Origin: Leptospira noguchii serovar Panama str. CZ214 | GTDB taxonomy: Bacteria > Spirochaetota > Leptospiria > Leptospirales > Leptospiraceae | DNA: 64,000 nucleotides | Assembly: GCF_000306255.2 (NCBI RefSeq) | Contig: NZ_AKWY02000026.1 | Location: 143,373 to 207,372 of the forward strand | Reading direction: 5' to 3' | In this document: piece after piece, positions 1 to 14,593 of the stretch | Position numbering within the stretch: position 1 is the stretch's first letter | Layout: every line of letters begins with the position of its first letter | Made by a program: the position numbers and the translations under genes | The notes under the pieces: generated by a model | What the model was told of the DNA's origin: nothing | The model's database searches: none | The model's input: the letters and a program-made list of their open reading frames with translations, nothing else

Positions 1-16
1 ATTATGCAAATGTCAG
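1..16. mobile_element. Right end of an IS630-family element (partial)
   Basis: The first 16 bases are the exact reverse complement of the left terminal repeat of the complete IS630-type element at 21268-22373. They are followed by TA (17-18), the target dinucleotide expected for this family. A second copy of the same element therefore ends at the window edge and its body lies outside. The orientation cannot be told from the terminus alone. Confidence 0.75.
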
Positions 17-47
17 TAGCAGATGAATGAATGTTTATTAGTTATGA

Positions 48-260
48 GTCGGCATTCAAGAAGCAACAGTAAGTTTAAATTCCGGCGGAATTGGAACTCA
101 AGAAACGTTTTTTACGAAAGCGTTTCAGGTTGTGAGTTTCATAGCCAGAAATGGCTCGCACTCAAACTTCACCAATAATATTGTCTGGATGGATTGTATA
201 ATTCCTTTAAAAGACGTAAACTGTGTGAACTACTACGAAGGTCGGAGTTTAAATTTCTAA
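48..260 (+). pseudogene. C-terminal remnant of an unknown CDS
   Basis: A 70-codon open stretch ends at TAA 258-260 and reads as plausible protein (for example VVSFIARNGSHSNF). It has no start codon with a ribosome site, and an in-frame TGA lies just upstream at 45-47, only 27 bases after the IS end. The simplest reading is the 3' end of a gene cut by the IS, with a frameshift or extra decay near the junction. Its last 12 bases overlap the convergent gene at 249-1211. No family is recognised. Confidence 0.4.
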
Positions 261-1211
261 AATGGCAAAACCTTTTTTGATCGTCTCTTTTTTACTTCCG
301 ATACGAACTTTACCGGAAACACTACCTTCTACTCTTTCCATTGGAATTTTTTTTCCGAAAAAACCAGAAACGATATGTTGAGTTTTTCGAATCGGAGTAA
401 CTGTAAGTTCGATCTGGTCCGAAGGGTCATGAAGTACATAAGATAAGGATTCTTTTTTTAAACTTGCAGTTTCTAAAAATGTAGGAACTCCATTTTTCCA
501 GAGAAGAAATCCAGTGTTTGGATTGTAGTTCAAGCGAAACGAATTTTTTCCAGATCCAAAACCGTAAATTCTAGATTCCGACAAAAAAGATCTGTTCTCA
601 AAGCCGCTTGTAATACTATAAGATAATCTTTCCGAAGATTCTAAATTCCAAGTTTTGTCGTCGATTGCGAGCTGACCTCTGACCGAAAGATCTGGGGAAA
701 TCAGTCTAAATAACCAATCTTTTCCAGAAGTTTCTAAGGAAGAAACTGGTTTGTTTATTTTTTCTACGGTACTGACAAGTGCGTCCAACTGTAAATTGAG
801 ATTGGGACTAAAGATAGAAGAATGGGTATAACCTTGTTGGATCGTGTCGTCTAAACGAAAATTGAATCGTTGATCCCCTTTTGTAAAACTCCAATAACCG
901 TTTCGAAACGTACCTCTGGATAAAAAATCTTTACCTGCGCTTCCCGCCCATTCAAAGTCTCTAAAATTTTCAGATTCGAAAAACCAGAGATTGAGAAGCG
1001 CCTTGCAGGCTCCAGGCCCTCTAAAAATTCGAAGCCCAAGTAGAAAATCTTCTGTAATCAAATCAACTAAAACGGAGTCTATCTTTTTCAAGGAAGACAA
1101 AAAAGAGGTTTTATACTCTCTGGAATTATCGATCCCAAGAGTTCCAGAATAAAGACCTAAATTTGGTTCTAATGTAGAGGGGTTGAGAAGATGGCCGATC
1201 GCCTCTTTCAT
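249..1211 (-). CDS. Conserved hypothetical protein, about 320 aa
   Basis: The function is not recognised. The ATG at 1211 is preferred because AAAGG lies 8-9 bases upstream; a TTG at 1253 would add 14 residues without a better site. No signal peptide or membrane helix is evident. The sequence is rich in aromatic and beta-type segments (WSFTKGDQRFNF, LLWKNGVPTFLE, IYGFGSGKNSFRLNYN), suggesting a soluble beta-rich fold, perhaps lipocalin-like, but this is only an impression. It is divergent from the EAL gene at 1313, with about 100 bp of shared upstream DNA. Confidence 0.7.
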   Translation of the reverse strand: MKEAIGHLLNPSTLEPNLGLYSGTLGIDNSREYKTSFLSSLKKIDSVLVDLITEDFLLGLRIFRGPGACKALLNLWFFESENFRDFEWAGSAGKDFLSRGTFRNGYWSFTKGDQRFNFRLDDTIQQGYTHSSIFSPNLNLQLDALVSTVEKINKPVSSLETSGKDWLFRLISPDLSVRGQLAIDDKTWNLESSERLSYSITSGFENRSFLSESRIYGFGSGKNSFRLNYNPNTGFLLWKNGVPTFLETASLKKESLSYVLHDPSDQIELTVTPIRKTQHIVSGFFGKKIPMERVEGSVSGKVRIGSKKETIKKGFAILEI

Positions 1212-1312
1212 GCAAATACCTTTAAAATTGTCAGTTTTTTTAAAAGGTTTCAAAAAAAAAGAAGAATGTAGTCTTTCCTAATCTTGAATTAGGTACTTTT
1301 TTATCTGGAATT

Positions 1313-2644
<1,332 letters not shown>

Positions 2645-2906
2645 GCGCGCGCTTATTTTCGGAAAGTAAAAGTGGAGAGAATATTTTTCAATAACTCTAT
2701 TTCATAAAATTTATTATTGAACCTAGATTCTAAATCTGATTCCTGAAACTAACCTGAGTTTGTATAACCAATGTGAAAGCGATTGATACGGAGGAACTTC
2801 AGCAGAACGCTTAGTGTCTCGCTTCTATGATAAATTGAAATTTAAGACAATCTATTGTATTAAATTTATTTAATGTATTTTATTAGCTAAAGCTAGGATT
2901 TGCTTA
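2645..2906. other. Intergenic DNA without a gene
   Basis: AT-rich spacer between the EAL gene and the IS5 element. It ends in the TTA target duplication at 2904-2906. A stretch around 2770-2830 (GTGAAAGCGATTGA, AACGCTTAGTGTCTCGC) resembles the degenerate GC-richer repeats near 47.8 kb and 55.3 kb. No ORF, RNA or terminator could be supported. Confidence 0.5.
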
Positions 2907-2921
2907 GAGCCGGTCTCAAAA

Positions 2922-3296
2922 CTACCTATCAAAAAAGTTAAAAGCAATGATAGAGCTTGCGAGATAAAGAGATGCAAGATAATTTTCAGATTTTCTTTCC
3001 CAACGAATTAGGATAGCCCTGAATCGATTGTGCCAACTGTTAGTTCTTTCAACGACCCAACGTCTAGGTTTTCCTTTATATTTACCGATGAGAGGCTTTT
3101 CACCTTTTTTCCGAATATGAGATTGAATGTTTCTTCTTTTGATTAAAACTTCTATATCTTTGAAATCATAACCTTTATCTAAACAAATATGTTTTGGCTT
3201 CTTTCTTCTTTTTCCGGAAAATATTAGGATTGAATTCAACGTATCTTTTACACCGTGTTTGTCATGAACGTTAGCTCCAGTCAATGTAATTGCCAA
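2922..3296 (-). CDS. IS5-family transposase, C-terminal frame (orfB)
   Basis: Carries the second Asp (HICLDKGYDFKD) and the catalytic Glu region (WVVERTNSWHNRFRAI) of the DDE transposase. The internal ATG used as start is probably not the real one: the same frame is open upstream across 3297-3380 and encodes the conserved KGGSLTGKNPTDR linker, so it is most likely translated as an orfA-orfB fusion by -1 frameshifting. The end lies inside the left terminal repeat. Confidence 0.85.
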   Translation of the reverse strand: MAITLTGANVHDKHGVKDTLNSILIFSGKRRKKPKHICLDKGYDFKDIEVLIKRRNIQSHIRKKGEKPLIGKYKGKPRRWVVERTNSWHNRFRAILIRWERKSENYLASLYLASSIIAFNFFDR

Positions 3297-3370
3297 AGGA
3301 ATTCCATTTCCATCTGTAAGAATATGCCGTTTAACACCTAATTTGGCACGGTCTGTAGGGTTTTTCCCAG

Positions 3371-3718
3371 TTAAGCTCCCCCTTTGGGAGCTTTAACCAT
3401 TGCCGAATCCATCGAAGCCCAGTCCCATGCTATTTGATTCTTTACATCATAATATTTTAAAATAGATTTATAAATCTTTTTGAATACTCCTGCTCGTTCC
3501 CATTCTTGAAATCTTCTGTGACAAGTTTGGCCTGATCCAAACTCATTCGGAATGGCACGCCACTGACAGCCTGTTTTCATTCGATAGATGATACCTGACA
3601 TTACTACTCGTGTTGGTACTCGATTGCGACCTCCTTTCGGATTTACATTTTCTTTCGGGATTAATGGGGCTATTTGTTTCCAAAGTGCATCCGGTATCTC
3701 TGAATAATATTTGTCCAT
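3371..3718 (-). CDS. IS5-family transposase, N-terminal frame (orfA)
   Basis: 115 residues. The N-terminal half has the helical DNA-binding region typical of IS427-group transposases (LWKQIAPLIP, GGRNRVPTRVVMSGIIYRMK, GCQWRAIPNEFG, RRFQEWERAGVF). The first catalytic Asp lies near the end in WASMDSAMVKAPKGG. The frame stops just after AAAGGGGGA; a -1 slip there joins it to the next frame at SLTGKNPTDRAKLG without interruption. The fused product would have the complete DDE triad. Confidence 0.85.
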   Translation of the reverse strand: MDKYYSEIPDALWKQIAPLIPKENVNPKGGRNRVPTRVVMSGIIYRMKTGCQWRAIPNEFGSGQTCHRRFQEWERAGVFKKIYKSILKYYDVKNQIAWDWASMDSAMVKAPKGGA

Positions 3719-3891
3719 TTCACATTGATATTATTACCCTTTCTCTCTACAAACAGTTTTGAGACCGGCTCTTAGATTTTCGACCATCGAACTCAAGTTA
3801 GACTATATTTTAAATTGCAAACATAGATAAAGGATTTGGATTTTTGTAGAAGAAGTCTTCTACCGAACGAGCAAAATGAAGTTGGAGGACG

Positions 3892-4845
3892 CTACAACTT
3901 AAATCCGGTTCCAATCATAAAAATTGGTTCTTGAAAATGATAAGAATTTACGGACCCAGTTAAATCCGTTTTTCGAAATTGTAGAGTCATGTTGAAGAAA
4001 TAAAGATCCGATTCCCATTGAATTCCAGTTCCTATTAAAAGAGCGGTTTGAATCAACGCTTTGGTGTAAATCCCATTTTCATAACTTTTTCCGAATCCAA
4101 AACCACCTTGAACAAACCAAAAAAAAGATTCTGAAATTGGAATATAATATTTTACTCCCGATAAAAGCGAAATTGTTTCTATGGAAAATTTGCCGCTACT
4201 CTGAGTAAATTTTCCTCTAAATTGATTGATTAGAAATGAACTTAAGGAAACGGAAGAAAGAGTCTGATATTCCTGAGTTGTATTTAGAGTATCGTACGTA
4301 TTCATTCCGATCAAAGGAGAAATACGTTGATCCGGAAAAGAATAAGAGTTTTGTTCCAGTCCAAGTGAAAAACCAAAGTTTGATTTTGGGCGATATTCTC
4401 CGTTTAAAGAAAGGGTTCGAACGTTTACGGTATATTTCCTTTCGAAATACGGATCGATATTCACCACGTTTGTCCTAACATCTGTTAAACTATAGCCACG
4501 ATCAAAATTAATCCCTTCCGAAACCTTAAAATTCCACGAGGAGCCGTTAATAGAAAAATAGAATTTTTTGATATTCTTATATTCTTTTTCTTCTTGGGTC
4601 ACTTCGGATTTTTTAATTTCGGAAACTAAAATTTTTTCAACTAAGGTTAAGTCTATTTTCTCGATTTTGCCTTTTTCGTCTTGGACTAAAACGTGATCTT
4701 GTCTGAGAGAAGTCTTGACGTTTTCGAACGTTTGGCCGTCTTTTAAGATGACTGTGTTCGCAGAAATTTTTTCCGAATTTAATAAAATATGAGAACAAAG
4801 AATTACTATAAAAACTACAATTCTTTGTGTATTTCTATAAAACAT
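3892..4845 (-). CDS. Predicted outer-membrane beta-barrel protein, 317 aa
   Basis: An N-terminal hydrophobic stretch ([16 protein letters not shown]) looks like a signal peptide. Residues about 30-72 ([13 protein letters not shown] ... EKILV) form a small module also found at the C-terminus of the FecR-like protein encoded just upstream. The remainder alternates polar and aromatic residues as in a transmembrane barrel and ends FMIGTGFKL. It is the last gene of a three-gene operon (sigma factor, FecR-like, this protein), starting 17 bp after the FecR-like gene. It may be the target or sensor partner of that regulatory pair; no ligand can be inferred. Confidence 0.7.
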   Translation of the reverse strand: MFYRNTQRIVVFIVILCSHILLNSEKISANTVILKDGQTFENVKTSLRQDHVLVQDEKGKIEKIDLTLVEKILVSEIKKSEVTQEEKEYKNIKKFYFSINGSSWNFKVSEGINFDRGYSLTDVRTNVVNIDPYFERKYTVNVRTLSLNGEYRPKSNFGFSLGLEQNSYSFPDQRISPLIGMNTYDTLNTTQEYQTLSSVSLSSFLINQFRGKFTQSSGKFSIETISLLSGVKYYIPISESFFWFVQGGFGFGKSYENGIYTKALIQTALLIGTGIQWESDLYFFNMTLQFRKTDLTGSVNSYHFQEPIFMIGTGFKL

Positions 4846-4862
4846 AATTTATGTTAAACGAT

Positions 4863-6152
4863 TTAAAATGAAATCGATTCTACGTCTTTGGATAAAATTA
4901 CTCTTTTTTTGCCTTCGACTTCTATGATATATCTGTCTTCGTATTGAATTAAATTTCCCCTCCATTCGGAACCGTCTTTTAGTTTGATCGTTTTATCCCC
5001 TAGACGAATGGGCTCTTCTTTTTTAGGTTTTATTTTTTTTTCTACTGATATGATAGGTTCCATTTTTTCTTTTGGAAGTTCTATCGATTTAGGATCTTCA
5101 AAATGACTCACCAATGTCTCTAGTTCTTGAATATCTTTTTTTTCTAATACGGTTGTTTTTTTGTACGAAGCCGTTTCTACAATTGTCTTTTGCATTTTTT
5201 CCAAAACAAGGAACATTTCATTTGGATTCGTTTGTTTTTCGTTCAGAGCAAGAAGCGGGTTTTGAACAGAATCTTTTTGAAAAAATAAGGATTTTGTTTC
5301 TAAAGAGGAATTAGAAAGTTTTTCCGAAGAAATATCGTTCCAGATGCTTTCATATTTTATTTTTTGTTCTGGATATTCATCTAACGTATATTTTACGAAC
5401 TTTTCCATTTGTTTGTTCAATAAGAATGGAAGTAAATAACGAACTCCCGACCGGACTGCCGCAGATCCGTCCCAAACGTTGATTTTATAACGTTCTTCCG
5501 AATTTTCGATCCATACTTTGGTTCCAGTCAATTGGATCTCGGTTCCATTCAGATAAATTCTAGTTTGTTTTTTATTATCTGTTAGAGTTTCGTTTAACAA
5601 TAAGTTTCCTTTCTGTACAAATATGGATAAACCGTTGATTTTTGTTTCTTGCGCGGTTTCGGCCAATTGTAAAATTTTCACTTCCGAATTTGGAAAGATT
5701 CTAAAATGAACTTGGTCTTCTATCTTTACGTCACAAAAAGAATTTTGATCCGTTCGAATCCAATCTCTACGTAAGGTTTGCAGATTACACATTCCCGTTG
5801 TTATTATAGAAAATTGTTCATCTTTTTTGAATATTCCTAATTGAAAAACTACGGACAAAGAAACGATTAAAGAAATGATCGCAGCGATTGCTAGAAATTG
5901 ATTTTTAAATTTTCCGGGAAATAAACTGATTTTAGAAGAATGTTTTGACGGCTCGATTAGGACTTTCTCAAGTCCAGTTTTATGTTGTTTTAAACCAGTT
6001 TGTAACTTTACATAATTATCATATCTTTTTTTAAATTCTGGATGAAGAGATATGATTTCGTTTAATTTTTTTTCTTCTTCCGGTTTCGTCTCTCCGAAAA
6101 GGAACAGAGACATCAGTTCTTCAAATTCTTCTTGTAAATCTTTACTTTCCAT
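4863..6152 (-). CDS. FecR-domain anti-sigma/regulatory membrane protein, 429 aa
   Basis: A cytoplasmic N-terminal region (about 1-85, with an acidic zinc-finger-like helical start lacking the Cys/His set) is followed by one transmembrane helix at about 87-108 ([16 protein letters not shown]). A periplasmic FecR-type beta domain then runs over about 130-235 ([45 protein letters not shown]). The last 45 residues ([12 protein letters not shown] ... ESISF) repeat the module at the N-terminus of the neighbouring OMP. Its start lies 2 bp after the sigma-factor stop, so the two are co-translated. Inferred role: membrane anti-sigma factor responding to an envelope signal. Confidence 0.85.
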   Translation of the reverse strand: MESKDLQEEFEELMSLFLFGETKPEEEKKLNEIISLHPEFKKRYDNYVKLQTGLKQHKTGLEKVLIEPSKHSSKISLFPGKFKNQFLAIAAIISLIVSLSVVFQLGIFKKDEQFSIITTGMCNLQTLRRDWIRTDQNSFCDVKIEDQVHFRIFPNSEVKILQLAETAQETKINGLSIFVQKGNLLLNETLTDNKKQTRIYLNGTEIQLTGTKVWIENSEERYKINVWDGSAAVRSGVRYLLPFLLNKQMEKFVKYTLDEYPEQKIKYESIWNDISSEKLSNSSLETKSLFFQKDSVQNPLLALNEKQTNPNEMFLVLEKMQKTIVETASYKKTTVLEKKDIQELETLVSHFEDPKSIELPKEKMEPIISVEKKIKPKKEEPIRLGDKTIKLKDGSEWRGNLIQYEDRYIIEVEGKKRVILSKDVESISF

Positions 6153-6154
6153 AA

Positions 6155-6679
<525 letters not shown>

Positions 6680-6888
6680 TACCTATGCTCTATATATAAG
6701 AATTCAAACATATTCAGGAAGTTGTCCTTAAAAATTTTGATTCGGTTTGGTCTATTGAAATTGAACTCATTTCCTCGAATAGAAAATTTTCAAGATATAA
6801 ACGATCAAACTATAAACTTCATAAAAATCTTTTTCAAATTGAATTGTAAATACAAAGTCATTTGCATATAAACTCCCTTATAAAATTG

Positions 6889-6928
6889 ATACGAGAAAGA
6901 ATCGTTTGAATTCTTTCTCGTATTTTTT
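6889..6928 (-). terminator. Rho-independent terminator-like hairpin
   Basis: A perfect 14-bp stem (6889-6902 with 6910-6923) encloses a 7-base loop. T6 follows on the plus strand, and CAATTTTAT follows when read on the minus strand. The only gene transcribed towards it is the lipoprotein ending at 6961, so it probably ends that transcript. Confidence 0.65.
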
Positions 6929-6960
6929 GATCATCTATATAAGATTAAATAGATTCTAAT

Positions 6961-9050
<2,090 letters not shown>

Positions 9051-9052
9051 AT

Positions 9053-9574
9053 ATGATAAGCGAACCTACTTTTTCTCAGGCGTCAGCATGTCATCTTTCG
9101 AAACCGACCATTTTTACAAAAGCTGAATCGATTGCGCAAGAACTCAATTACTGTGTAGGTGCGGATCTCGAACCTGTAATCCAAGGTTTAGGTGGGAAAA
9201 TCCATTACGTGTCTCTCGAAGAATGGTATAACACTCAAGACGCTTCTATTCGAGTATCCGGAAAAAATAATTTCGAGATTTATATTTCTAACTTCACAGG
9301 TCCATTACGAAATCGTTTCTCTTTAGCCCATGAATTAGGTCACTATTTTCTTCATTCTGCAGAAGGAGAAAAGAAAATCGTTGCTGCAAGAAGCGGTTCG
9401 AATCTTTGCGAATGGGAAGCAAACTGGTTTGCTGCTGCATTCTTAATGCCGGAAAAAGAATTTAAGAGAGTGGTCGAAAAGTTTTCGCATCATAATATGG
9501 ATTACGTAGCAGCCCATTTTTTAGTCTCACGGAAGGCGGCAGATGTCCGTTATAATTCCATCTTTACGTCGTAA
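9053..9574 (+). CDS. ImmA/IrrE-family zinc metallopeptidase, 173 aa
   Basis: Predicted cytoplasmic zinc protease. The HELGH motif lies at residues 93-97 and the third ligand region at ECEWEAN-like CEWEANWFAAAFLMP (E122), as in ImmA/IrrE proteins that cleave repressors or antitoxin-like partners. No HTH domain is fused; the first 20 residues are a short extension. The 3' end overlaps the start of the cyclase-like gene by 32 bp in another frame, so the two are probably translationally coupled. No XRE repressor is adjacent, making the downstream protein its most obvious partner or co-effector. Confidence 0.9.
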   Translation: MISEPTFSQASACHLSKPTIFTKAESIAQELNYCVGADLEPVIQGLGGKIHYVSLEEWYNTQDASIRVSGKNNFEIYISNFTGPLRNRFSLAHELGHYFLHSAEGEKKIVAARSGSNLCEWEANWFAAAFLMPEKEFKRVVEKFSHHNMDYVAAHFLVSRKAADVRYNSIFTS

Positions 9575-10403
9575 GGTTATTTTATTTTTATCGGTGGATA
9601 TTGTTGGTTCTACTGAATACAAAAATAAAGCTCAATCTCAAAATCATTGGTTGCGTTTTTTTACCATCTTTTACAAAGATTTTAGGATTACGTTCTTAAG
9701 TAAAATTGAAGCCCATTCTTCTTTGTTTCAAAATTTACAATTACTCTCACCAAAATTATGGAAATCTCTTGGAGACGAATTAATTTTTGAATGTGAAATT
9801 AAACAACACCAAGAAGTGCAATATCTTGTAAAAGCATTCTCTGATGCGGTTTTTGATTATTCTCATAATATAAAAGATAAAAACTTATCACTAAAAGGTT
9901 GTGCTTGGATTGCAGGCTTTCCAGTTATCAACGCAATCATAATTCCAGATAATGACGAAAGTGAAACTAAAGATTACATAGGTCCCCAAATCGATATAGG
10001 TTTTAGAATTAGTAAATTTGCTACCGAATTAAAATTTATCATTTCCGTCGAGGTATTGATTTTATTGACTAAAGTGACCAATACTTTATTTAAATTCTAT
10101 ATTGAAGAACCGCAACTACTCAAAGGAGTTATGGGAAATAAACCTTATCCGATCATATGGATTAAGAACGAAAAATCAAAAGAAACATCGTTAAATCAAC
10201 TTCTAAATAAACATATAAATTCGACAAAAAACAACGAGTTGAACGAATATTGTTTATCTTTTCTGAAGGAATCTGGAAAGCCGTTCATGCCTCCTTTTTT
10301 AGAAAACGATCCTTCATTTAACGAAAGCCCCGATTGGTATGAGGAAGAATTCAAAAAAGTTGAACAAATTTTATACTATTCTGAAGATAACTTTGGAGAG
10401 TAG
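9543..10403 (+). CDS. Class III nucleotidyl-cyclase-like protein, 286 aa
   Basis: The N-terminal 160 residues show the cyclase homology pattern: VILFLSVDIVGSTEYK with the first metal Asp (D19), KLWKSLGDELIFE with the second acidic residue (D78, E79), and DYIGPQIDIGFRISKFA in the place of the GxxVNxAxR segment (D151, R155). The remaining 120 residues are not recognised and have no membrane segment. It could be an active cyclase, including a uridylate or cytidylate cyclase like those of Pycsar, or a degenerate nucleotide sensor. It overlaps the ImmA/IrrE gene and ends 5 bp from the convergent dusA stop. Confidence 0.7.
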   Translation: MSVIIPSLRRKVILFLSVDIVGSTEYKNKAQSQNHWLRFFTIFYKDFRITFLSKIEAHSSLFQNLQLLSPKLWKSLGDELIFECEIKQHQEVQYLVKAFSDAVFDYSHNIKDKNLSLKGCAWIAGFPVINAIIIPDNDESETKDYIGPQIDIGFRISKFATELKFIISVEVLILLTKVTNTLFKFYIEEPQLLKGVMGNKPYPIIWIKNEKSKETSLNQLLNKHINSTKNNELNEYCLSFLKESGKPFMPPFLENDPSFNESPDWYEEEFKKVEQILYYSEDNFGE

Positions 10404-10408
10404 CCGTT

Positions 10409-11452
10409 TTACGAACCGAATTTATACAAACACGTGTTAGATGAAATATGATCCAAAGAATCATTAGAAATTTCTTGAATGGCTTTGAATAAAAGATCTT
10501 TCGAATAACCCGAATACATTCCTTCCGTAAGAATTCTTCTAAAACTGCGGGCTCCTTTTTCTCCGTAAAACAGACCCAACATATGCCTAAGTGCGTGATG
10601 TGGTTTTCCGTTTTTCTCTTTTAAGATTACTTCTTCTATATAATCTTTCATTTTAAGTAAAATTTCTCTCCTACTTAAAGGAGGTAGACTTTCACCGAAA
10701 AATAAGGAATCTACTTCCGAAAAAAGATAAGGAGTTTCGTATGCGGCTCTTCCGATCATCACTCCGTCGTTTTTTTCGAGTTTTTCCCGAATCGAAGTAA
10801 GAGTTCGGATTCCTCCGTTGATCTCTATCAAAAGATCTGGAAATTCCTTCTTTAAGGATTCAACATCCGCATAACGTAAAGGGGGAACTTGGCGATTCTG
10901 CGCGGGGGTAAGTCCACCTAAAATCGCAATTCTAGCATGAACGATAAATCGTCTAACGCCTGTTTGACGAACACATTCTATAAACCTACATAGGTCTTCA
11001 AAAGTTTCCTTACCTGGAATTCCAATTCTACATTTTACGGTTATTGGAATTGAAACGGAAATATCCATTGCAGATGTCAATTCGGCTACCTTTTCTGGGG
11101 TTTTCATCAAACAGGCACCAAAATTTCCTTCTCTTACCCGATCGCTTGGGCAACCCACATTCAAATTGATTTCGGTATATCCATAGTCTTCTCCGATCTT
11201 GGAAGATTTTGCAAGCGCCTTCGGGTCATCTCCCCCTAACTGAATTGCAAGAGGTAATTCTTCGGGACTATAAGATAAAAGTCGATGACGATCCCCGTGA
11301 AGTACGGCTCCAGTATGAATCATCTCTGTATATAAAAATGTATGTTTAGAAATTAGTCTTAAAAAATATCTAAAATGTCGATCGGTCCAATCCATCATAG
11401 GGGCGAGCGAAATGGGATATCGTTTGGGAATTTTACCGTATTTCTCTAACAT
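10409..11452 (-). CDS. dusA: tRNA-dihydrouridine synthase DusA
   Basis: FMN enzyme that reduces uridine in the D-loop of tRNA. Family motifs are present: [14 protein letters not shown] at the N-terminus, [10 protein letters not shown], the active-site Cys in [36 protein letters not shown] and the phosphate site EINGGIRT followed by [10 protein letters not shown]. The C-terminal helical tRNA-binding part contains [18 protein letters not shown]. Length (347 aa) is normal. It is convergent with the cyclase-like gene and divergent from the lipoprotein gene at 11631. Confidence 0.95.
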   Translation of the reverse strand: MLEKYGKIPKRYPISLAPMMDWTDRHFRYFLRLISKHTFLYTEMIHTGAVLHGDRHRLLSYSPEELPLAIQLGGDDPKALAKSSKIGEDYGYTEINLNVGCPSDRVREGNFGACLMKTPEKVAELTSAMDISVSIPITVKCRIGIPGKETFEDLCRFIECVRQTGVRRFIVHARIAILGGLTPAQNRQVPPLRYADVESLKKEFPDLLIEINGGIRTLTSIREKLEKNDGVMIGRAAYETPYLFSEVDSLFFGESLPPLSRREILLKMKDYIEEVILKEKNGKPHHALRHMLGLFYGEKGARSFRRILTEGMYSGYSKDLLFKAIQEISNDSLDHISSNTCLYKFGS

Positions 11453-11630
11453 AAAAGAATCGGATTACCAGAATATTATTCCGGACCCTTCGGTCAAGAA
11501 CCCTCTCAATTATAATTAAAGCTTGGAAATTAAAAACTTTAAAGAAATAAAAAACAAATTTAAAAACAATAAAAGCAGACAGGTTTAAATACAAATTCTA
11601 AAATGAATTGTAAAAGAATATAAGTAAAAG

Positions 11631-12649
<1,019 letters not shown>

Positions 12650-12650
<1 letters not shown>

Positions 12651-14593
12651 TGCTTACTTGGAAAGATAATCTTACTCCTATATCCGAACGATTTAATGAT
12701 ATTTATTTTTCTCCGGAAAACGGGTTGGAGGAAACTAAACATGTTTTTATCGGCGGGAATGATCTTTACAATAGATGGAAAAATTTGAATATTCAAAATT
12801 CTTTTTGTATTTTGGAATTGGGTTTTGGTACGGGACTTAACTTTTTAACCGCCTGGAAAGAATATTTAGAGTTCAAAAATCGGTTTAGGTTACATTTTAT
12901 ATCCGTTGAAAAATTTCCTCTCAGTCGGGAAGAAATTTCCAAAGCTCTCTCCGTGTTTTCAGAACTTGCGGAAATTAAAAAGGAGTTTCTATTCTCATAT
13001 CAGGATTTAATTCCTGGAATGAACTATTTCCAATTTTTAGAAGGAAAAATTCATCTCTCTCTTTTTTTGGGAGACGTCTCTATTGCGTTAGGCGAAATAT
13101 CTGGAAAGGTGGATGCCATTTTTTTGGACGGATTTGCTCCTTCTAAAAATCCTGAGATGTGGGACAAATCTGTTTTAGAAAACTTAAAATACGTTTCTAA
13201 GAAAGAAACAACGTTATCCACATTTACGGTGGCAAGAACGGTTCGAGATTCTTTATCTTCCGCTGGATTTAAGTTGGAAAAACGTCCTGGTTTTGGAAGA
13301 AAAAGAGAGATGTTGATCGGAAGTTGTTCCGATTCTTTTTTAGAATCAAATTCAAAAGAAAAACCTTGGTGTAAACGAGCTTATCCGGAATTACAAATTA
13401 AAACTGCAGCGATCGTAGGAGCGGGAATTGCGGGTTCCACTCTTGCCTATTCCTTATCAAAACGAGGAATACAAGTTTTTCTGATCGATCCTTGTGGGAT
13501 TGCAAAGGAAACTTCAGGAATTCCAATAGCGATTTCTCATCCTCATCTAACTAAAATTCCAGGACCTATCAGTCTATTCACGTTACGCGCCTTTAGATAT
13601 GCTCTTTCTTTTCTTTCTTTATTTGCGGATCAAAACTTTTTTGGAAAGACAGGATTATTTCATAGTGTAACTGAGGAAATGAATTCGGAAAGATTTCAAA
13701 AGGGTATAGAAAATCATAAACTTTCCGAAGAAATTGTGTTTTGGAAACCGATTGCTTCCGAGCTTCAGAATGGAAATCTTTTAGAGAACGAATCAGGAAT
13801 TTTTTTCCGAAACGGATTTTGGACTCGCCCTGAATTTATTGCAAAAAAATGTGTCGAACAACCAGGAATCGAATTTATAAAGGGAACCGCACATCATATA
13901 GAACAAAATGGGACTTCTTGGAAACTACTAATTCAAGAATCAGGTCGAGAAGTAGTTGCGGATTCTATTATATTCTGTAATTCTCATTCGATTGGAAAAT
14001 TAGTTGCTTCTTTGTTTGAAGGAGAAGAGCCGTTTCTAATTCAAAAAGTTAGAGGACAACTTATATCTTTAAAAGAAACGGAAAAATCATTCTGTATCTC
14101 GAACATTTTATGTGCAGAACATTATTTGACTCCTTCTATTTTGGGAGAACATACTTTAGGTTCTACTTTTGACGAATTTGATTTAAATCCATTTCCCCGA
14201 AAAGAAGATACGGACCGACTTTTAGAATTTGTTCAAAAGAAATATCCAAGTTTAGATTTTGATTCAAGTTGTGTGCTTACTGAAAAAGTGGGGTTGCGGG
14301 CTCAAACTCCGGACCGTCTCCCGATTTTAGGTCCGATCTTCGATCCAAGAGAATTTAAAAAAATTTATAAAGAAATCGATTTGCCTAAAAATAAGAATAA
14401 AACTTTCCCGAATTTAAAAACGATTCAAGGGTTATATGTATTTGGAGGTTTAGGTTCAAGAGGAATTTTAAGTTCTTTTTTAGGTTCTGAGATTCTTGCC
14501 TCTTTGATATTGGGCGAGCCGGTTTCTGTTGAATCTTCCATTTTAGAATCTTTACATCCCGCAAGATTTCTTTATCGAAAGATTCGTAAATAA
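12650..14593 (+). CDS. mnmC: Bifunctional tRNA modification enzyme MnmC
   Basis: Final steps of mnm5(s2)U34 synthesis in tRNA wobble positions. The N-terminal methyltransferase part (about 1-235; [32 protein letters not shown]) transfers a methyl group from SAM. The C-terminal FAD-dependent oxidoreductase (about 250-640; [17 protein letters not shown] dinucleotide fold, [30 protein letters not shown]) removes the carboxymethyl group. Both domains appear complete. The gene is translationally coupled to the lipoprotein gene before it. Confidence 0.94.

Larger units (their letters stand above)
2907..3771 (-). mobile_element. Complete IS5-family (IS427-like) insertion sequence, 865 bp
   Basis: Perfect 17-bp terminal inverted repeats, GAGCCGGTCTCAAAACT at 2907-2923 and its reverse complement at 3755-3771, are flanked by a 3-bp TTA duplication (2904-2906 and 3772-3774). 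The element carries two overlapping transposase reading frames, as in IS427-group members that use a ribosomal frameshift. Intact ends and a clean target duplication suggest recent, possibly active, insertion. Confidence 0.93.
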
